A stretch of DNA of 9,408 nucleotides from Fimbriimonadaceae bacterium. Its GTDB lineage: Bacteria > Armatimonadota > Fimbriimonadia > Fimbriimonadales > Fimbriimonadaceae. The stretch spans positions 1 to 9,408 of the forward strand of contig JACFNW010000055.1 in NCBI GenBank assembly GCA_019454665.1, in the 5' to 3' direction. Of this stretch, positions 1 through 6,473 are shown one piece after another (the first letter of the stretch is position 1; every line of letters starts with the position of its first letter). A program made the position numbers and the translations under genes. The notes beneath the pieces are model-generated. The model saw nothing but the letters and a program-made list of their open reading frames with translations, made no database searches and was not told where the DNA came from.

Positions 1-13
1 CGATTGGTCATGC

Positions 14-42
14 ATCATAGCACAGGTTTTCCGTTTTGACAA
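14..42 (-). promoter_or_regulatory. Strong sigma70-type promoter facing left, out of the window
   Basis: Read on the minus strand, TTGTCA (42 to 37) is followed by exactly 17 bp and then TATGAT (19 to 14), which is itself preceded by TG at the extended -10 position. This is close to the bacterial housekeeping consensus at optimal spacing. Transcription would start near position 7-8 and leave the window, so the gene or RNA it drives is not visible. Its -35 overlaps a plus-strand TTGACA (36-41), because the core TTGACAA reads TTGTCAA on the other strand. The match is seen directly; promoter activity is inferred. Confidence 0.6.
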
Positions 43-66
43 GGGGTTTTTGAGATTTCTCGATCC

Positions 67-75
67 TGCTATCAT
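67..75 (+). promoter_or_regulatory. Extended -10 promoter of uppP, probably leaderless
   Basis: TGCTATCAT contains an extended -10 (TG, one base, TATCAT at 70-75). The box ends 9 nt before the ATG at 85, so transcription would begin at or just before the start codon. The TTGACA at 36-41 lies 28 bp upstream, too far to be its -35; only weak T-rich sequence sits at the proper distance. The arrangement favours the ATG at 85 over the in-frame ATG at 121. Confidence 0.5.
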
Positions 76-84
76 TAGGGGCCG

Positions 85-960
85 ATGTCTGCCCCACCCG
101 CCGCCTCTGCCGAACCGGTCATGGGCGTCTTGGAGGCCATCGTTCTCGGCATCGCGCAGGGCCTCACCGAGTTCCTGCCGATCAGCAGCACGGCCCACAT
201 CCGCGTCATCCCCGCGTTCTTTGGCTGGGCCGACCCCGGCGCGGCATTCACCGCCGTCATCCAGTTGGGCACGCTGCTGGCCGTGCTGATCTACTTCCGT
301 GGCGACATCGCACGCATCGCCAAGGCGTGGTTTCGCGGCCTGACGGACCCATCCGCACGGCGCGAGCAAGACTCCAAAATGGGCTGGACCATCGCCTTGG
401 GCACGATCCCCATCCTCGTCCTCGGCCTGGCATTCAAGAACCAGATCGAGAAGGATTGGCGGTCGTTGGAGATCATCGGGTGGACGCTGATCGGCATGGG
501 GCTGCTGATGGGGGCCGCCGAGCGCTTCGGCCCGCAACGGCGCGGGGTGGATTCGGTGACGTGGAAAGACGGCCTTTGGGTGGGCATCTGGCAGTCTATG
601 GCCCTCATCCCCGGCGCGAGCCGCAGCGGCTCGACGATCACCGGCGGCTTGATCTTTGGCCTCGACCGAGCCACCGCCGCGCGCTTTTCGTTCTTGTTGA
701 GCATCCCGAGCATCTTCGCCGCCGGATTGCTGAGCATGAAGGAACACGCCTCAGCCCTGTTCGGCGCGCAAGCGGTCCCCGTGCTGGTCGCCACGGTCGC
801 CGCGTTCGTCTCGGGCTACTGGGCGATTGACTTCCTGCTCAAGTTTCTGGCGCGGCGCAGCGTGTACGTCTTCGTGGTGTACCGTGTGGTGCTGGGCGCG
901 ATCCTGCTGGTGCTCCTTCGCCAAGGCATCCTCTCGCCCATGCAGGGCATCGTGCCCTAA
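85..960 (+). CDS. uppP: Undecaprenyl-diphosphate phosphatase (UppP/BacA family)
   Basis: This integral membrane enzyme removes a phosphate from undecaprenyl pyrophosphate, recycling the lipid carrier used for peptidoglycan and other envelope polymers; loss or gain changes bacitracin tolerance. The 291-residue product carries both family signatures. The first, AQGLTEFLPISSTAH (residues 24-38), holds the (E/Q)xxxE pair as Q25 and E29, with H38. The second, PGASRSGSTITGG (176-188), holds the conserved Arg at R180. Hydrophobic helices span the rest, including about 56-71, 102-116, 131-143 and 205-216, and the C-terminus. The first position of the (E/Q)xxxE pair is Q rather than the E of the E. 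coli enzyme, a known variant. Most homologues begin near the second Met (position 121), but the -10 box at 70-75 fits the start at 85. It stands alone, followed by a tandem repeat and a convergent gene. Confidence 0.95.
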   Translation: MSAPPAASAEPVMGVLEAIVLGIAQGLTEFLPISSTAHIRVIPAFFGWADPGAAFTAVIQLGTLLAVLIYFRGDIARIAKAWFRGLTDPSARREQDSKMGWTIALGTIPILVLGLAFKNQIEKDWRSLEIIGWTLIGMGLLMGAAERFGPQRRGVDSVTWKDGLWVGIWQSMALIPGASRSGSTITGGLIFGLDRATAARFSFLLSIPSIFAAGLLSMKEHASALFGAQAVPVLVATVAAFVSGYWAIDFLLKFLARRSVYVFVVYRVVLGAILLVLLRQGILSPMQGIVP

Positions 961-970
961 TCCGAGTCGT

Positions 971-1070
971 TCGGTTGAGTTCGGTTGAGTTCGGTTGAGT
1001 TCGGTTTGGTTCGGTTTGGTTCGGTTTTGTTCGGTTTTGTTCGGTTTTGTTCGGCTTTGTTCGGTGGTGC
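971..1070 (+). repeat. 10-bp tandem repeat array, about ten units, ordered variants
   Basis: Ten consecutive 10-bp units begin TCGG in perfect register: TCGGTTGAGT three times, TCGGTTTGGT twice, TCGGTTTTGT three times, TCGGCTTTGT once, and a degenerate TCGGTGGTGC. The flanks at 961-970 and 1071-1080 look like decayed units. Identical units are grouped, and neighbouring groups mostly differ by one or two substitutions, as expected from step-by-step duplication. The plus strand is T/G-rich with about one C per unit. The array fills most of the 128-bp gap between the convergent uppP and beta-helix genes. Its period equals about one DNA helical turn and is not a multiple of three, so it is not a conserved coding repeat. 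Any role, for example in transcription termination or DNA bending, is unknown. Confidence 0.95.
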
Positions 1071-1088
1071 TTGGATTGGGCGGGACAC

Positions 1089-2417
1089 CTAAGGCCGAAC
1101 GAGGATCGGATAGTGCCCCGCGACCACGCGATACGGCAAGAACTCGCGGGTCCAATCCGGCGAGGCGACGCGCCGCAGTCTCCCGTTTCGCTCGGTGCGT
1201 GCGCCGCCGCCCGTGCCGACTCTCAACCCCGGCCCCGAGTACGCGACCACCGTCCCATACAGGCCCTCGTTCCGCAGCACCGTAGGCTCGCGGTCGGCGA
1301 CGTTGCCCTCAATTGTCACGTGCGCTTCCCGTCCAGCGGGCCACGCGATCGCATAGGTCGGCGCGCCGACGATCAGGTTGTCCTTGACCACCACCTGAGT
1401 CGGCTTCGCGGAACGCAGGTCAATCCCCCCGGTCGCCCCGGCCCAGTGCTTTGGCTGACCCGTTTGGCGGAACGTGTTGCACTCGAGCGTTACGCCCTCC
1501 CGGGGGCCGTCGCCGCCCCACGTGCCGAAAAAGAACCCCGAGCCGCGCGTCCGCTCCACCACGTTGTCCCGGAACGCGATGCGCCGCGCCACGGAATCCT
1601 TGCCTTCGGCGCTCAGCACCATGCCCCACTCGGCGTCTTGCACCAGGTTCGAAGCCATCTCGACATCCCGTAGTTCGCCAAACCAGGCGTCCACGTACAG
1701 CCCTTGCCGATCCACGTCGTGAACCCAGTTGTGGTGCACGATTCCCTCGCGGCTGACTTCCTTCACGTCAATGCCCTCCTTGGTGCAGTGGTGGACGTGG
1801 TTGTACGCCACCTCGAAACCGGCGATGCCGGCCACGCTCAAGGCTTCGTGCGGCGCTTCCCGAAGGTGGTCCCCGAACAGCCGCCGGTCCTGCGTGTTGG
1901 CCCTCGTGATCGTGTTGCCCAAGACCCGAACCTTCGTGGAGTTCCACAATGCGATGCCCGGTCCGAACGTCGTGTCCACCGTGTTCCCCACGAGATCAAC
2001 CCGGTCGCAACCCTCCTGAACCTTGATGCCAGCAGCGGGCGACCGGTAAACGGACAGCCCTTCGACCCGCACCCAAGAGACTCCGCGCAAGTCGAGCACC
2101 GCCGATTCGAGCCACGCGCCCGGTTCGGAAGGCTCGAAGTGGGTGCCATCGAGCACGGGCTTCTGACCCGGCTTCGCGACGATGACCAGCCACGCACCCA
2201 CCGCGCCGGAGCGCTTGACCACCACCGGCTCGGAGACGGGATAGGTGCCCCCGGCCAGTTCGATGCGCACCCCCGGCCCTGCCCGTTCGAGAGCGGCACT
2301 CAGGCTGGCGAACGGCTTGCCCGGCGATCCATCGCCGTTCGGTGCAGCGTTGGGGTCCACGTGAAGCGTCATGGCCGGAATCCCGACAGCCAGCAGGACG
2401 AGCGATGCGACCGTCAT
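1089..2417 (-). CDS. Secreted right-handed parallel beta-helix protein (pectate-lyase-like fold)
   Basis: The product is about 442 residues. A hydrophobic N-terminus (MTVASLVLLAVGIPA) looks like a signal peptide. Next comes the segment typical of DUF1565/pectate-lyase-like proteins: LHVDPNAAPNGDGSPGKPFASL, then an Ala/Pro turn and AGGTYPVSEPVVV. After that come many short rungs of the kind VRVLGNTIT, FEVAYNHVHHCTKEGIDV, GIVHHNWVHDVDRQGLYVD and RIAFRDNVVERT, where Asn and His residues recur at turns as in parallel beta-helix polysaccharide lyases and hydrolases. The exact substrate cannot be read from the sequence. It is transcribed divergently from a GH53 galactanase, which suggests a plant cell-wall polysaccharide target. 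The start is either the ATG at 2417 or a GTG two codons upstream at 2423; no good Shine-Dalgarno or -10 is placed just before either. The C-terminal 50 residues are Arg-rich and less helix-like. Confidence 0.85.
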   Translation of the reverse strand: MTVASLVLLAVGIPAMTLHVDPNAAPNGDGSPGKPFASLSAALERAGPGVRIELAGGTYPVSEPVVVKRSGAVGAWLVIVAKPGQKPVLDGTHFEPSEPGAWLESAVLDLRGVSWVRVEGLSVYRSPAAGIKVQEGCDRVDLVGNTVDTTFGPGIALWNSTKVRVLGNTITRANTQDRRLFGDHLREAPHEALSVAGIAGFEVAYNHVHHCTKEGIDVKEVSREGIVHHNWVHDVDRQGLYVDAWFGELRDVEMASNLVQDAEWGMVLSAEGKDSVARRIAFRDNVVERTRGSGFFFGTWGGDGPREGVTLECNTFRQTGQPKHWAGATGGIDLRSAKPTQVVVKDNLIVGAPTYAIAWPAGREAHVTIEGNVADREPTVLRNEGLYGTVVAYSGPGLRVGTGGGARTERNGRLRRVASPDWTREFLPYRVVAGHYPILVRP

Positions 2418-2460
2418 ACCCACCCATTCGCGACCGTGTCCGGCGTCTCCTACCTCCGGG

Positions 2461-2466
2461 TAGCAT
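2461..2466 (+). promoter_or_regulatory. -10 box of the galactanase gene, leaderless arrangement
   Basis: TAGCAT fits the TANNNT -10 pattern and ends 7 nt before the ATG at 2474, so the transcript would begin at about the start codon. No clear -35 and no Shine-Dalgarno are seen. It helps choose the ATG at 2474 over upstream in-frame starts, which would place coding sequence across the divergent neighbour's 5' end. Confidence 0.45.
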
Positions 2467-2473
2467 CTCGGCC

Positions 2474-3541
2474 ATGCTCCTCACCATGCTCGCCTTCGGA
2501 GCGATATCCATGCAAACCCCGAAGACGTTCTATTGGGGCGGCGACCCTTCGGAGATTCCCGAGGTCGAGGCCTCCGGCGCGGTCTACAAGGTCGCGGGCA
2601 AACGGGTGGACCCGCTGGTCGCCATGAAGGAGGCGGGCTGGAACGCCGTGCGGCTCCGCATCTGGAACGACCCCAAGGACAAGTTCTGCGACCTCGCCCA
2701 CACGCTCGCGATGGCCAAGCGCATCAAGTCCGCGGGCCTCACGTTGATGCTCGACTTCCACTATTCGGACTGGTGGACCGACCCGGGCAAGCAGAACAAG
2801 CCCGCCGCCTGGAAGGACATGGGCATGGACGAACTCAAGGTCGCCGTGCGCGAGTACAGCCGCGACGTGGTCAAGGCGTTGGTGGATCAGGGCACGCCTC
2901 CCGCAGTCGTCCAGCCGGGCAACGAAGTCGTGGCGGGCATGCTGTGGCCCGAAGGCCGCATCCACGGCCAGCCCAACGGGTGGGAGAAGTTCATGGACCT
3001 CACCAAAGCCGCGATCCAGGGCATTCGCGAAGGCGCGGGCAAGCACCACGTCAAGATCATGGCCCACATTGACAAAGGCGGCAAGATCGAGGTCAGCAAG
3101 TACTGGTTCGAGAACTACTTCTCGCGCGGCGGCGAAGCCGACATCCTCGGCCTAAGCTACTACCCCATGTGGCACGGCAACCTGGACGAACTCAAGGAGA
3201 ACCTGGCGTATCTGGCCAAGACCTACAAGCTAGACATCCTGATCGCCGAGACGGCTTATCCCTACCGAGGGTGGAACGAGCAGACCCGCCAGTACGACGA
3301 TGTGACGGCGCCCCTGCCGCAGTTCAAGCCCAATCCCGAAGGGCAGGCGGCGTTCCTGAAGGAACTGGTGGCGATCGTCAAGGCCGTCCCAGATCAGCGG
3401 GGCGTCGGCATCCTGTGGTGGGCCCCGGCTTGGATCGGCCCGACGGGTCTTCGCGGCGGTTGGGACCGGTTGACGATGTTCGACAACCAGACCGGCGAGG
3501 CCCTGCCTTCGTTCTTCGGGTTCAAAGACGCCGGACGGTGA
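2474..3541 (+). CDS. Arabinogalactan endo-beta-1,4-galactanase (glycoside hydrolase family 53)
   Basis: GH53 enzymes cut internal beta-1,4-galactosidic bonds in type I arabinogalactan, the galactan side chains of pectin, with retention of configuration. The 355-residue product starts with a short hydrophobic stretch (MLLTMLAFGAIS) that may be a secretion signal. It then shows the family opening, GGDPSEIPEVEASGAVY, followed by DPLVAMKEAGWNAVRLRIWNDP. The catalytic acid/base is E151 in VQPGNEV (family form VQVGNE) and the nucleophile is E259 in ILIAETAYPY. LDFHYSDWWTDPGKQNKPAAW is also typical, and the length matches the family. The open frame extends upstream to 2342, but residues there look like antisense of the neighbour. 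Its start and that of the divergent beta-helix gene are 56 bp apart, so shared control is plausible. No carbohydrate-binding module is present. Confidence 0.93.
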   Translation: MLLTMLAFGAISMQTPKTFYWGGDPSEIPEVEASGAVYKVAGKRVDPLVAMKEAGWNAVRLRIWNDPKDKFCDLAHTLAMAKRIKSAGLTLMLDFHYSDWWTDPGKQNKPAAWKDMGMDELKVAVREYSRDVVKALVDQGTPPAVVQPGNEVVAGMLWPEGRIHGQPNGWEKFMDLTKAAIQGIREGAGKHHVKIMAHIDKGGKIEVSKYWFENYFSRGGEADILGLSYYPMWHGNLDELKENLAYLAKTYKLDILIAETAYPYRGWNEQTRQYDDVTAPLPQFKPNPEGQAAFLKELVAIVKAVPDQRGVGILWWAPAWIGPTGLRGGWDRLTMFDNQTGEALPSFFGFKDAGR

Positions 3542-3551
3542 TCCTCGTCGT

Positions 3552-3592
3552 GGGAGTTCGGCTTTCGGCGTGCCCGCTGCGAGCCGATTCCC
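3552..3592. terminator. Two-part hairpin between convergent genes, candidate bidirectional terminator
   Basis: GGGA (3552-3555) pairs with TCCC (3589-3592), and TCGGCT (3558-3563) pairs with AGCCGA (3582-3587), with a small internal loop between them. Inside, CGGCG (3566-3570) pairs with CGCTG (3575-3579), with one G-T wobble, around a TGCC loop. It occupies the 56-bp gap between the galactanase stop and the queE stop. No T-run follows on either strand, so it is not a classical intrinsic terminator. Confidence 0.45.
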
Positions 3593-3597
3593 GGCGC

Positions 3598-4290
3598 CTA
3601 CGTGCCGCGTGTGTTGCCGAACAGGTCCAGGTGTAGCCGGGGCGTCAAACGCCAACGTCTGCTCATGCACGAATTGACCAAGCCCCGCATCGCGAGGCGC
3701 ACGGCATCGGCATCGGTGCCCTCGGCCATCACCATCACGTTCCCCGGCGCGATGCCGCCGATCTGTTCCAACAACGCCTCGATCTCGTCGAAGTCGCCTG
3801 GCTCCCGCACGACGAACTTGAGTTGATGCGGATACTCGCGGGTCAGGCGCCGCAACACGTCCAGATTGATCCGGTCGCGTTCGTGCCTTAGGCTCCAATC
3901 GCCCGCCTCGGGTCCGGGAGTGGAGTGCGCCAGCTTGGGCGAGAGGCTCATCAGGTCGCAAGGCAAAGCGCGGTAGATCGTTCCCGCCGTCTCGATGGTG
4001 ATCGTCTTGCCCCGCTCGCGCAGCAGCCCCGCCAACGGTTCGATGGCATCGAAGAGCATCGGCTCGCCGCCGGTCAGGACGACGTGATCGGTCGTCACTC
4101 GGTCGGCCAGCGCGGTCACCTCGACCACGGGACCCTCGGGGCGCCAACTCGCGTAGGGCGTATCGCACCAGACGCAACGCAGGTTGCAGCCGCTCACGCG
4201 GATGAACGTGGACGGGACGCCGACCCATTGGCCCTCGCCCTGGATGCTGGCGAAAACCTCCGCGATGCGCAGCGATGGGGTGCTTGGCAC
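3598..4290 (-). CDS. queE: 7-carboxy-7-deazaguanine synthase, radical SAM enzyme
   Basis: QueE converts 6-carboxy-tetrahydropterin to 7-carboxy-7-deazaguanine, the ring-contraction step leading to preQ0, queuosine and other 7-deazaguanines. From a GTG at 4290 the product is 230 residues. The Cx3Cx2C iron-sulfur motif CNLRCVWC puts cysteines at 35, 39 and 42, followed by DTPYASW. EVFASIQGEGQWVGVPSTFIR precedes it, TGGEPMLF is the SAM-binding GGEP motif, and LHLDLFGNTRGT is the usual C-terminus. The frame is open to a GTG at 4320, which would add ten residues. The shorter start puts the first cysteine where family members usually have it and leaves room for a -10 box. No other queuosine gene (queC, queD, queF) lies in the window. 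It converges on the galactanase and diverges from the SDR gene. Confidence 0.93.
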   Translation of the reverse strand: MPSTPSLRIAEVFASIQGEGQWVGVPSTFIRVSGCNLRCVWCDTPYASWRPEGPVVEVTALADRVTTDHVVLTGGEPMLFDAIEPLAGLLRERGKTITIETAGTIYRALPCDLMSLSPKLAHSTPGPEAGDWSLRHERDRINLDVLRRLTREYPHQLKFVVREPGDFDEIEALLEQIGGIAPGNVMVMAEGTDADAVRLAMRGLVNSCMSRRWRLTPRLHLDLFGNTRGT

Positions 4291-4299
4291 AGTGGCCAG

Positions 4300-4319
4300 A
4301 GCGTACCAGCGGGTAAACA
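4300..4319. promoter_or_regulatory. Candidate back-to-back -10 boxes for queE and the SDR gene
   Basis: On the minus strand TACGCT (4305 to 4300) lies 9 nt before the queE GTG at 4290. On the plus strand TAAACA (4314-4319) lies 6 nt before the SDR ATG at 4326; its final base is not T, so it is a weaker match. Both spacings fit transcripts with little or no leader. The two promoters would face away from each other with overlapping upstream regions. Confidence 0.35.
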
Positions 4320-4325
4320 CGGGCC

Positions 4326-5300
4326 ATGCGCGTGCTCTTCATCGGCGGAACCGGGATCATCAGCTCGGCTTGCTCTCCGTTGGCTTTGGAATCGGGGATG
4401 GACCTGTATCTCCTCAACCGGGGCCGATCGCACCGGCCCGTTCCGCCCGGAGCGCAGGTGCTGCAGGCGGACATCCGCGACCGGGCCGACGTCGAGCGGG
4501 CGTTGGGCGACCTTGAGTTCGATGCCGTGGTGGATTGGATCGCCTTCGGCACCGACCACATCGCCCAAGACATCGAGGTGTTCCGCAACCGCACGCGGCA
4601 GTTCGTGTTCATCTCCAGCGCGAGCGCCTATCAGACGCCGCCTTCGAACCTTCCCGTGACCGAATCCACCGTGCTCCAAAACCCCTACTGGGAGTATTCG
4701 CGCAACAAGATCGCGTGCGAAGAGGCGCTGGTCCGCGCCTACCGCGAGTTCGGCTTCCCGTATACGATCGTGCGCCCATCGCACACCTACGACCAGACCC
4801 TATTGCCGTTCGATCACGGTTGGACCGTGGTGGACCGCATGCGCCGGGGCAAGCCGGTGGTGGTGCATGGCGACGGCACGTCGCTGTGGGTCCTCACCCA
4901 CCACGCCGATTTCGCCAGGGCGTTTGTGCCGTTGTTGGGGAACAGCCACGCCATCGGCGAGGCGTTCCACATCACCTCTGACGAGTGGCTGACGTGGAAC
5001 CAGATCTACGACCTCGTGGCCGACGCGGCGGGAACGAAAGCGATCAAGGTCCATGTCCCCTCCGACGCGTTGGCCAAGGCCGATCCGGGCTGGGGTCCGG
5101 GGTTGCTGGGCGACAAGGCGAACAGCATGGTGTTCGACAATTCGAAGGTCAAGCGCGCGGTTCCGGGTTGGCGGGCGTCCATTCCTTTCTGCCAAGGCGC
5201 GCGGGAGATCATGGCGTGGTACGACGCCGACCCCGCTCGGCAGCGCGTGGACGAGCGCGCCGATGCCTTGCAGGACGCGTTGGTCGAGCGCTGGGGTTGA
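4326..5300 (+). CDS. NAD(P)-dependent epimerase/dehydratase, extended SDR family
   Basis: The 324-residue product has a Rossmann fold: MRVLFIGGTGIISSA at the N-terminus carries the glycine-rich dinucleotide-binding motif (G7, G8, G10). The SDR active site is visible as the Ser-rich strand FVFISSASAY (93-102) and YSRNK, where Y124 and K128 form the YxxxK pair. YWEYSRNKIACEEAL and TIVRPSHTYD are typical of sugar-nucleotide-type extended SDRs, including the branch related to plant CSP41. The C-terminal half (HITSDEWLTWNQIYDLVADAAG and beyond) is the substrate domain. The substrate cannot be told from the sequence; a UDP-sugar epimerase or a reductase are both possible. The start is set by the Rossmann motif at the very N-terminus and by a possible -10 six nt upstream. 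Confidence 0.88.
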   Translation: MRVLFIGGTGIISSACSPLALESGMDLYLLNRGRSHRPVPPGAQVLQADIRDRADVERALGDLEFDAVVDWIAFGTDHIAQDIEVFRNRTRQFVFISSASAYQTPPSNLPVTESTVLQNPYWEYSRNKIACEEALVRAYREFGFPYTIVRPSHTYDQTLLPFDHGWTVVDRMRRGKPVVVHGDGTSLWVLTHHADFARAFVPLLGNSHAIGEAFHITSDEWLTWNQIYDLVADAAGTKAIKVHVPSDALAKADPGWGPGLLGDKANSMVFDNSKVKRAVPGWRASIPFCQGAREIMAWYDADPARQRVDERADALQDALVERWG

Positions 5301-5350
5301 CATGAACGTTGTATGAATTCCTTGTCCAGAGTTCGGCGGCAGCGCAACCC

Positions 5351-5383
5351 ATGCATGAGATTAGGGTTATCTACGGTATGCAT
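5351..5383. repeat. Imperfect inverted repeat upstream of the prepilin gene
   Basis: Two copies of the palindrome ATGCAT (5351-5356 and 5378-5383) flank AGAT (5358-5361) and ATCT (5369-5372), which can also pair. The element lies about 54 nt before the prepilin start in the 136-bp non-coding gap after the SDR gene. It could be an operator or a weak RNA hairpin. The rest of the gap shows only a TTGACA at 5297-5302, overlapping the SDR stop, with no -10 at the proper distance. Confidence 0.3.
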
Positions 5384-5436
5384 CAGCAGGCCTTGGGAAG
5401 GGAAGACGATCCGCTCTGGTGTGAAGTGGGTGCGGG

Positions 5437-6081
5437 ATGAAAGACCGGCAATCGGGATTGACTCTGGTCGAGGTCATGGTGGTGACCCTGATCCTCGCCG
5501 TGCTATGCGGCATCCTGCTCTCGGTCTTGCCCGCAACCCAGCGGAAGGCGCAGGTTGCTCACGAGGCCAACAGCTTCCGGCAGATGGCGGTGGCGGCGCA
5601 ACTTTACGCCGACACGTACGACGGCCGCCGTGTCTATTCGTTGCGCACGCTCGTCGAGTCGCAAGGGCTTGCCGTGGAGTTGTGCTCGTCGCCTGCCGAC
5701 CCAACACGGGCCGGTCTAGGCAACACGGTTCTGGAGCGGATGGCGGAGCCGCATTTGGTGTACCAAAGTCGAATTGATCCGTTCCGCCAATCGTTCCTCG
5801 ACATTGACGACTTCAACTTTCAAAGCTATGTGGTGGAAGACGATCCCGAAGTGATGCACGCTGGCTGGGTGATCAGTCTCACGGAAACCAGCGTTCTAGG
5901 GCAATCGGAACCTTTGCCCGTCCAATCCGGTACGTTCACTCGCTTGACGTTTGATGGAGCGATGATCAGGCGACCTGTTGACTCGTTGTGGACGGGGGGT
6001 CGGGGCGACCGTTTTTTGTTCTTCCCGCTTTTCTTTCTGGATGCAACCGAGGCATGGGTTCGAAAACGCGAGCAATCCTGA
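5437..6081 (+). CDS. Type IV prepilin-like protein (N-terminal methylation motif)
   Basis: The 214-residue product starts MKDRQSGLTLVEVMVV. This is a prepilin leader that prepilin peptidase would cut after G7, leaving Leu at +1 (often Phe elsewhere) and the essential Glu at +5 (E12). A single hydrophobic helix follows (about 8-32), then an amphipathic segment ending in MAVAAQLYADTYDGRRVY, as in type II secretion pseudopilins and the pilin-like proteins numerous in Armatimonadota and Planctomycetota. The C-terminal domain (about 60-214) is not recognised. Its job could be as a minor pilin, a pseudopilin, or a surface protein that borrows the pilin export route. The start codon has only a poor purine-rich tract before it (GGGTGCGGG). 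Its stop lies inside the next gene, so the two are probably co-expressed. Base composition here looks less GC-rich than in the neighbours. Confidence 0.88.
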   Translation: MKDRQSGLTLVEVMVVTLILAVLCGILLSVLPATQRKAQVAHEANSFRQMAVAAQLYADTYDGRRVYSLRTLVESQGLAVELCSSPADPTRAGLGNTVLERMAEPHLVYQSRIDPFRQSFLDIDDFNFQSYVVEDDPEVMHAGWVISLTETSVLGQSEPLPVQSGTFTRLTFDGAMIRRPVDSLWTGGRGDRFLFFPLFFLDATEAWVRKREQS

Positions 6082-6473
6082 TCTTATTGGTGTCGTCTCT
6101 CGCCATCCGCCTGGGTGGCGTGTTTGCCGTCATGGTCTTGACCTTTGGCGGACCGAGGACGTTTTGGGTCCCTGCCGTTCAAGCGCTTGCCATCGTCGGA
6201 GTGGCATGTGCGTTCGCAACGGTGTTTGCCTTGCAGTACCTGCGTGCGGCGTTCTTATCCAGCTTGACGGTCGTGGCTGGACTGGTGTGGATGTTCGGCG
6301 TCGGAAGGAACCTGCGCCCGGGACAAGGAGATGTGAACCTGCTGATGGTGCAGTCCTTCTTGATCGGTGTGGGCAGTTGGCTCCTCGTCGGCGTCTTGGC
6401 CCTCGCGACGTTGCGATTGATGGACTGTCTGCCTTCAGGCGATTCAAAGCGCACGTTGTCGGATGGGCGATAG
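6054..6473 (+). CDS. Small four-helix membrane protein of unknown function
   Basis: No family is recognised. The 139-residue product has four hydrophobic segments (about 8-30, 38-60, 66-84 and 95-121) separated by short loops, with a basic start (MGSKTR) and a charged tail (SGDSKRTLSDGR). The ATG at 6054 was chosen over an ATG at 5988 because it places the first helix at the N-terminus and has GAGG just upstream. The overlap with the prepilin gene is 28 nt in another frame, which suggests translational coupling and a shared role, perhaps an inner-membrane partner of the pilin. The last 30 nt overlap the 3' end of the opposite-strand small gene. Confidence 0.7.
   Translation: MGSKTRAILILLVSSLAIRLGGVFAVMVLTFGGPRTFWVPAVQALAIVGVACAFATVFALQYLRAAFLSSLTVVAGLVWMFGVGRNLRPGQGDVNLLMVQSFLIGVGSWLLVGVLALATLRLMDCLPSGDSKRTLSDGR

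Noticed and set aside
36..64. TTGACA at 36-41 as the uppP -35
   Set aside because: At 17 bp downstream the sequence is CTCGAT, a poor -10, and the good TATCAT is 28 bp away; the minus-strand promoter explains this element better.
971..1070. CRISPR-like array
   Set aside because: The units are contiguous 10-mers without spacers and there are no cas genes.
751..1155. Minus-strand open frame translating the tandem array into Asn/Thr/Pro-rich peptide
   Set aside because: It covers antisense uppP and the 3' end of the beta-helix gene in another frame; a 10-bp period shifts frame each unit, so there is no selection for a coding repeat.
1704..2627. A 307-codon plus-strand open frame opposite the beta-helix gene
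   Set aside because: The minus-strand frame has a signal peptide and beta-helix repeats; the plus frame is rich in Arg, Pro and His with no recognisable domain, typical of antisense frames in GC-rich DNA.
3230..4612. A 460-codon minus-strand open frame across the galactanase 3' end, queE and the SDR 5' end
   Set aside because: It overlaps three well-identified genes in other frames and has low-complexity Arg/Ala/Gly content without motifs.
5297..5325. TTGACA at 5297-5302 as a prepilin promoter
   Set aside because: No acceptable -10 lies 16-18 bp downstream, and the element overlaps the SDR stop codon.
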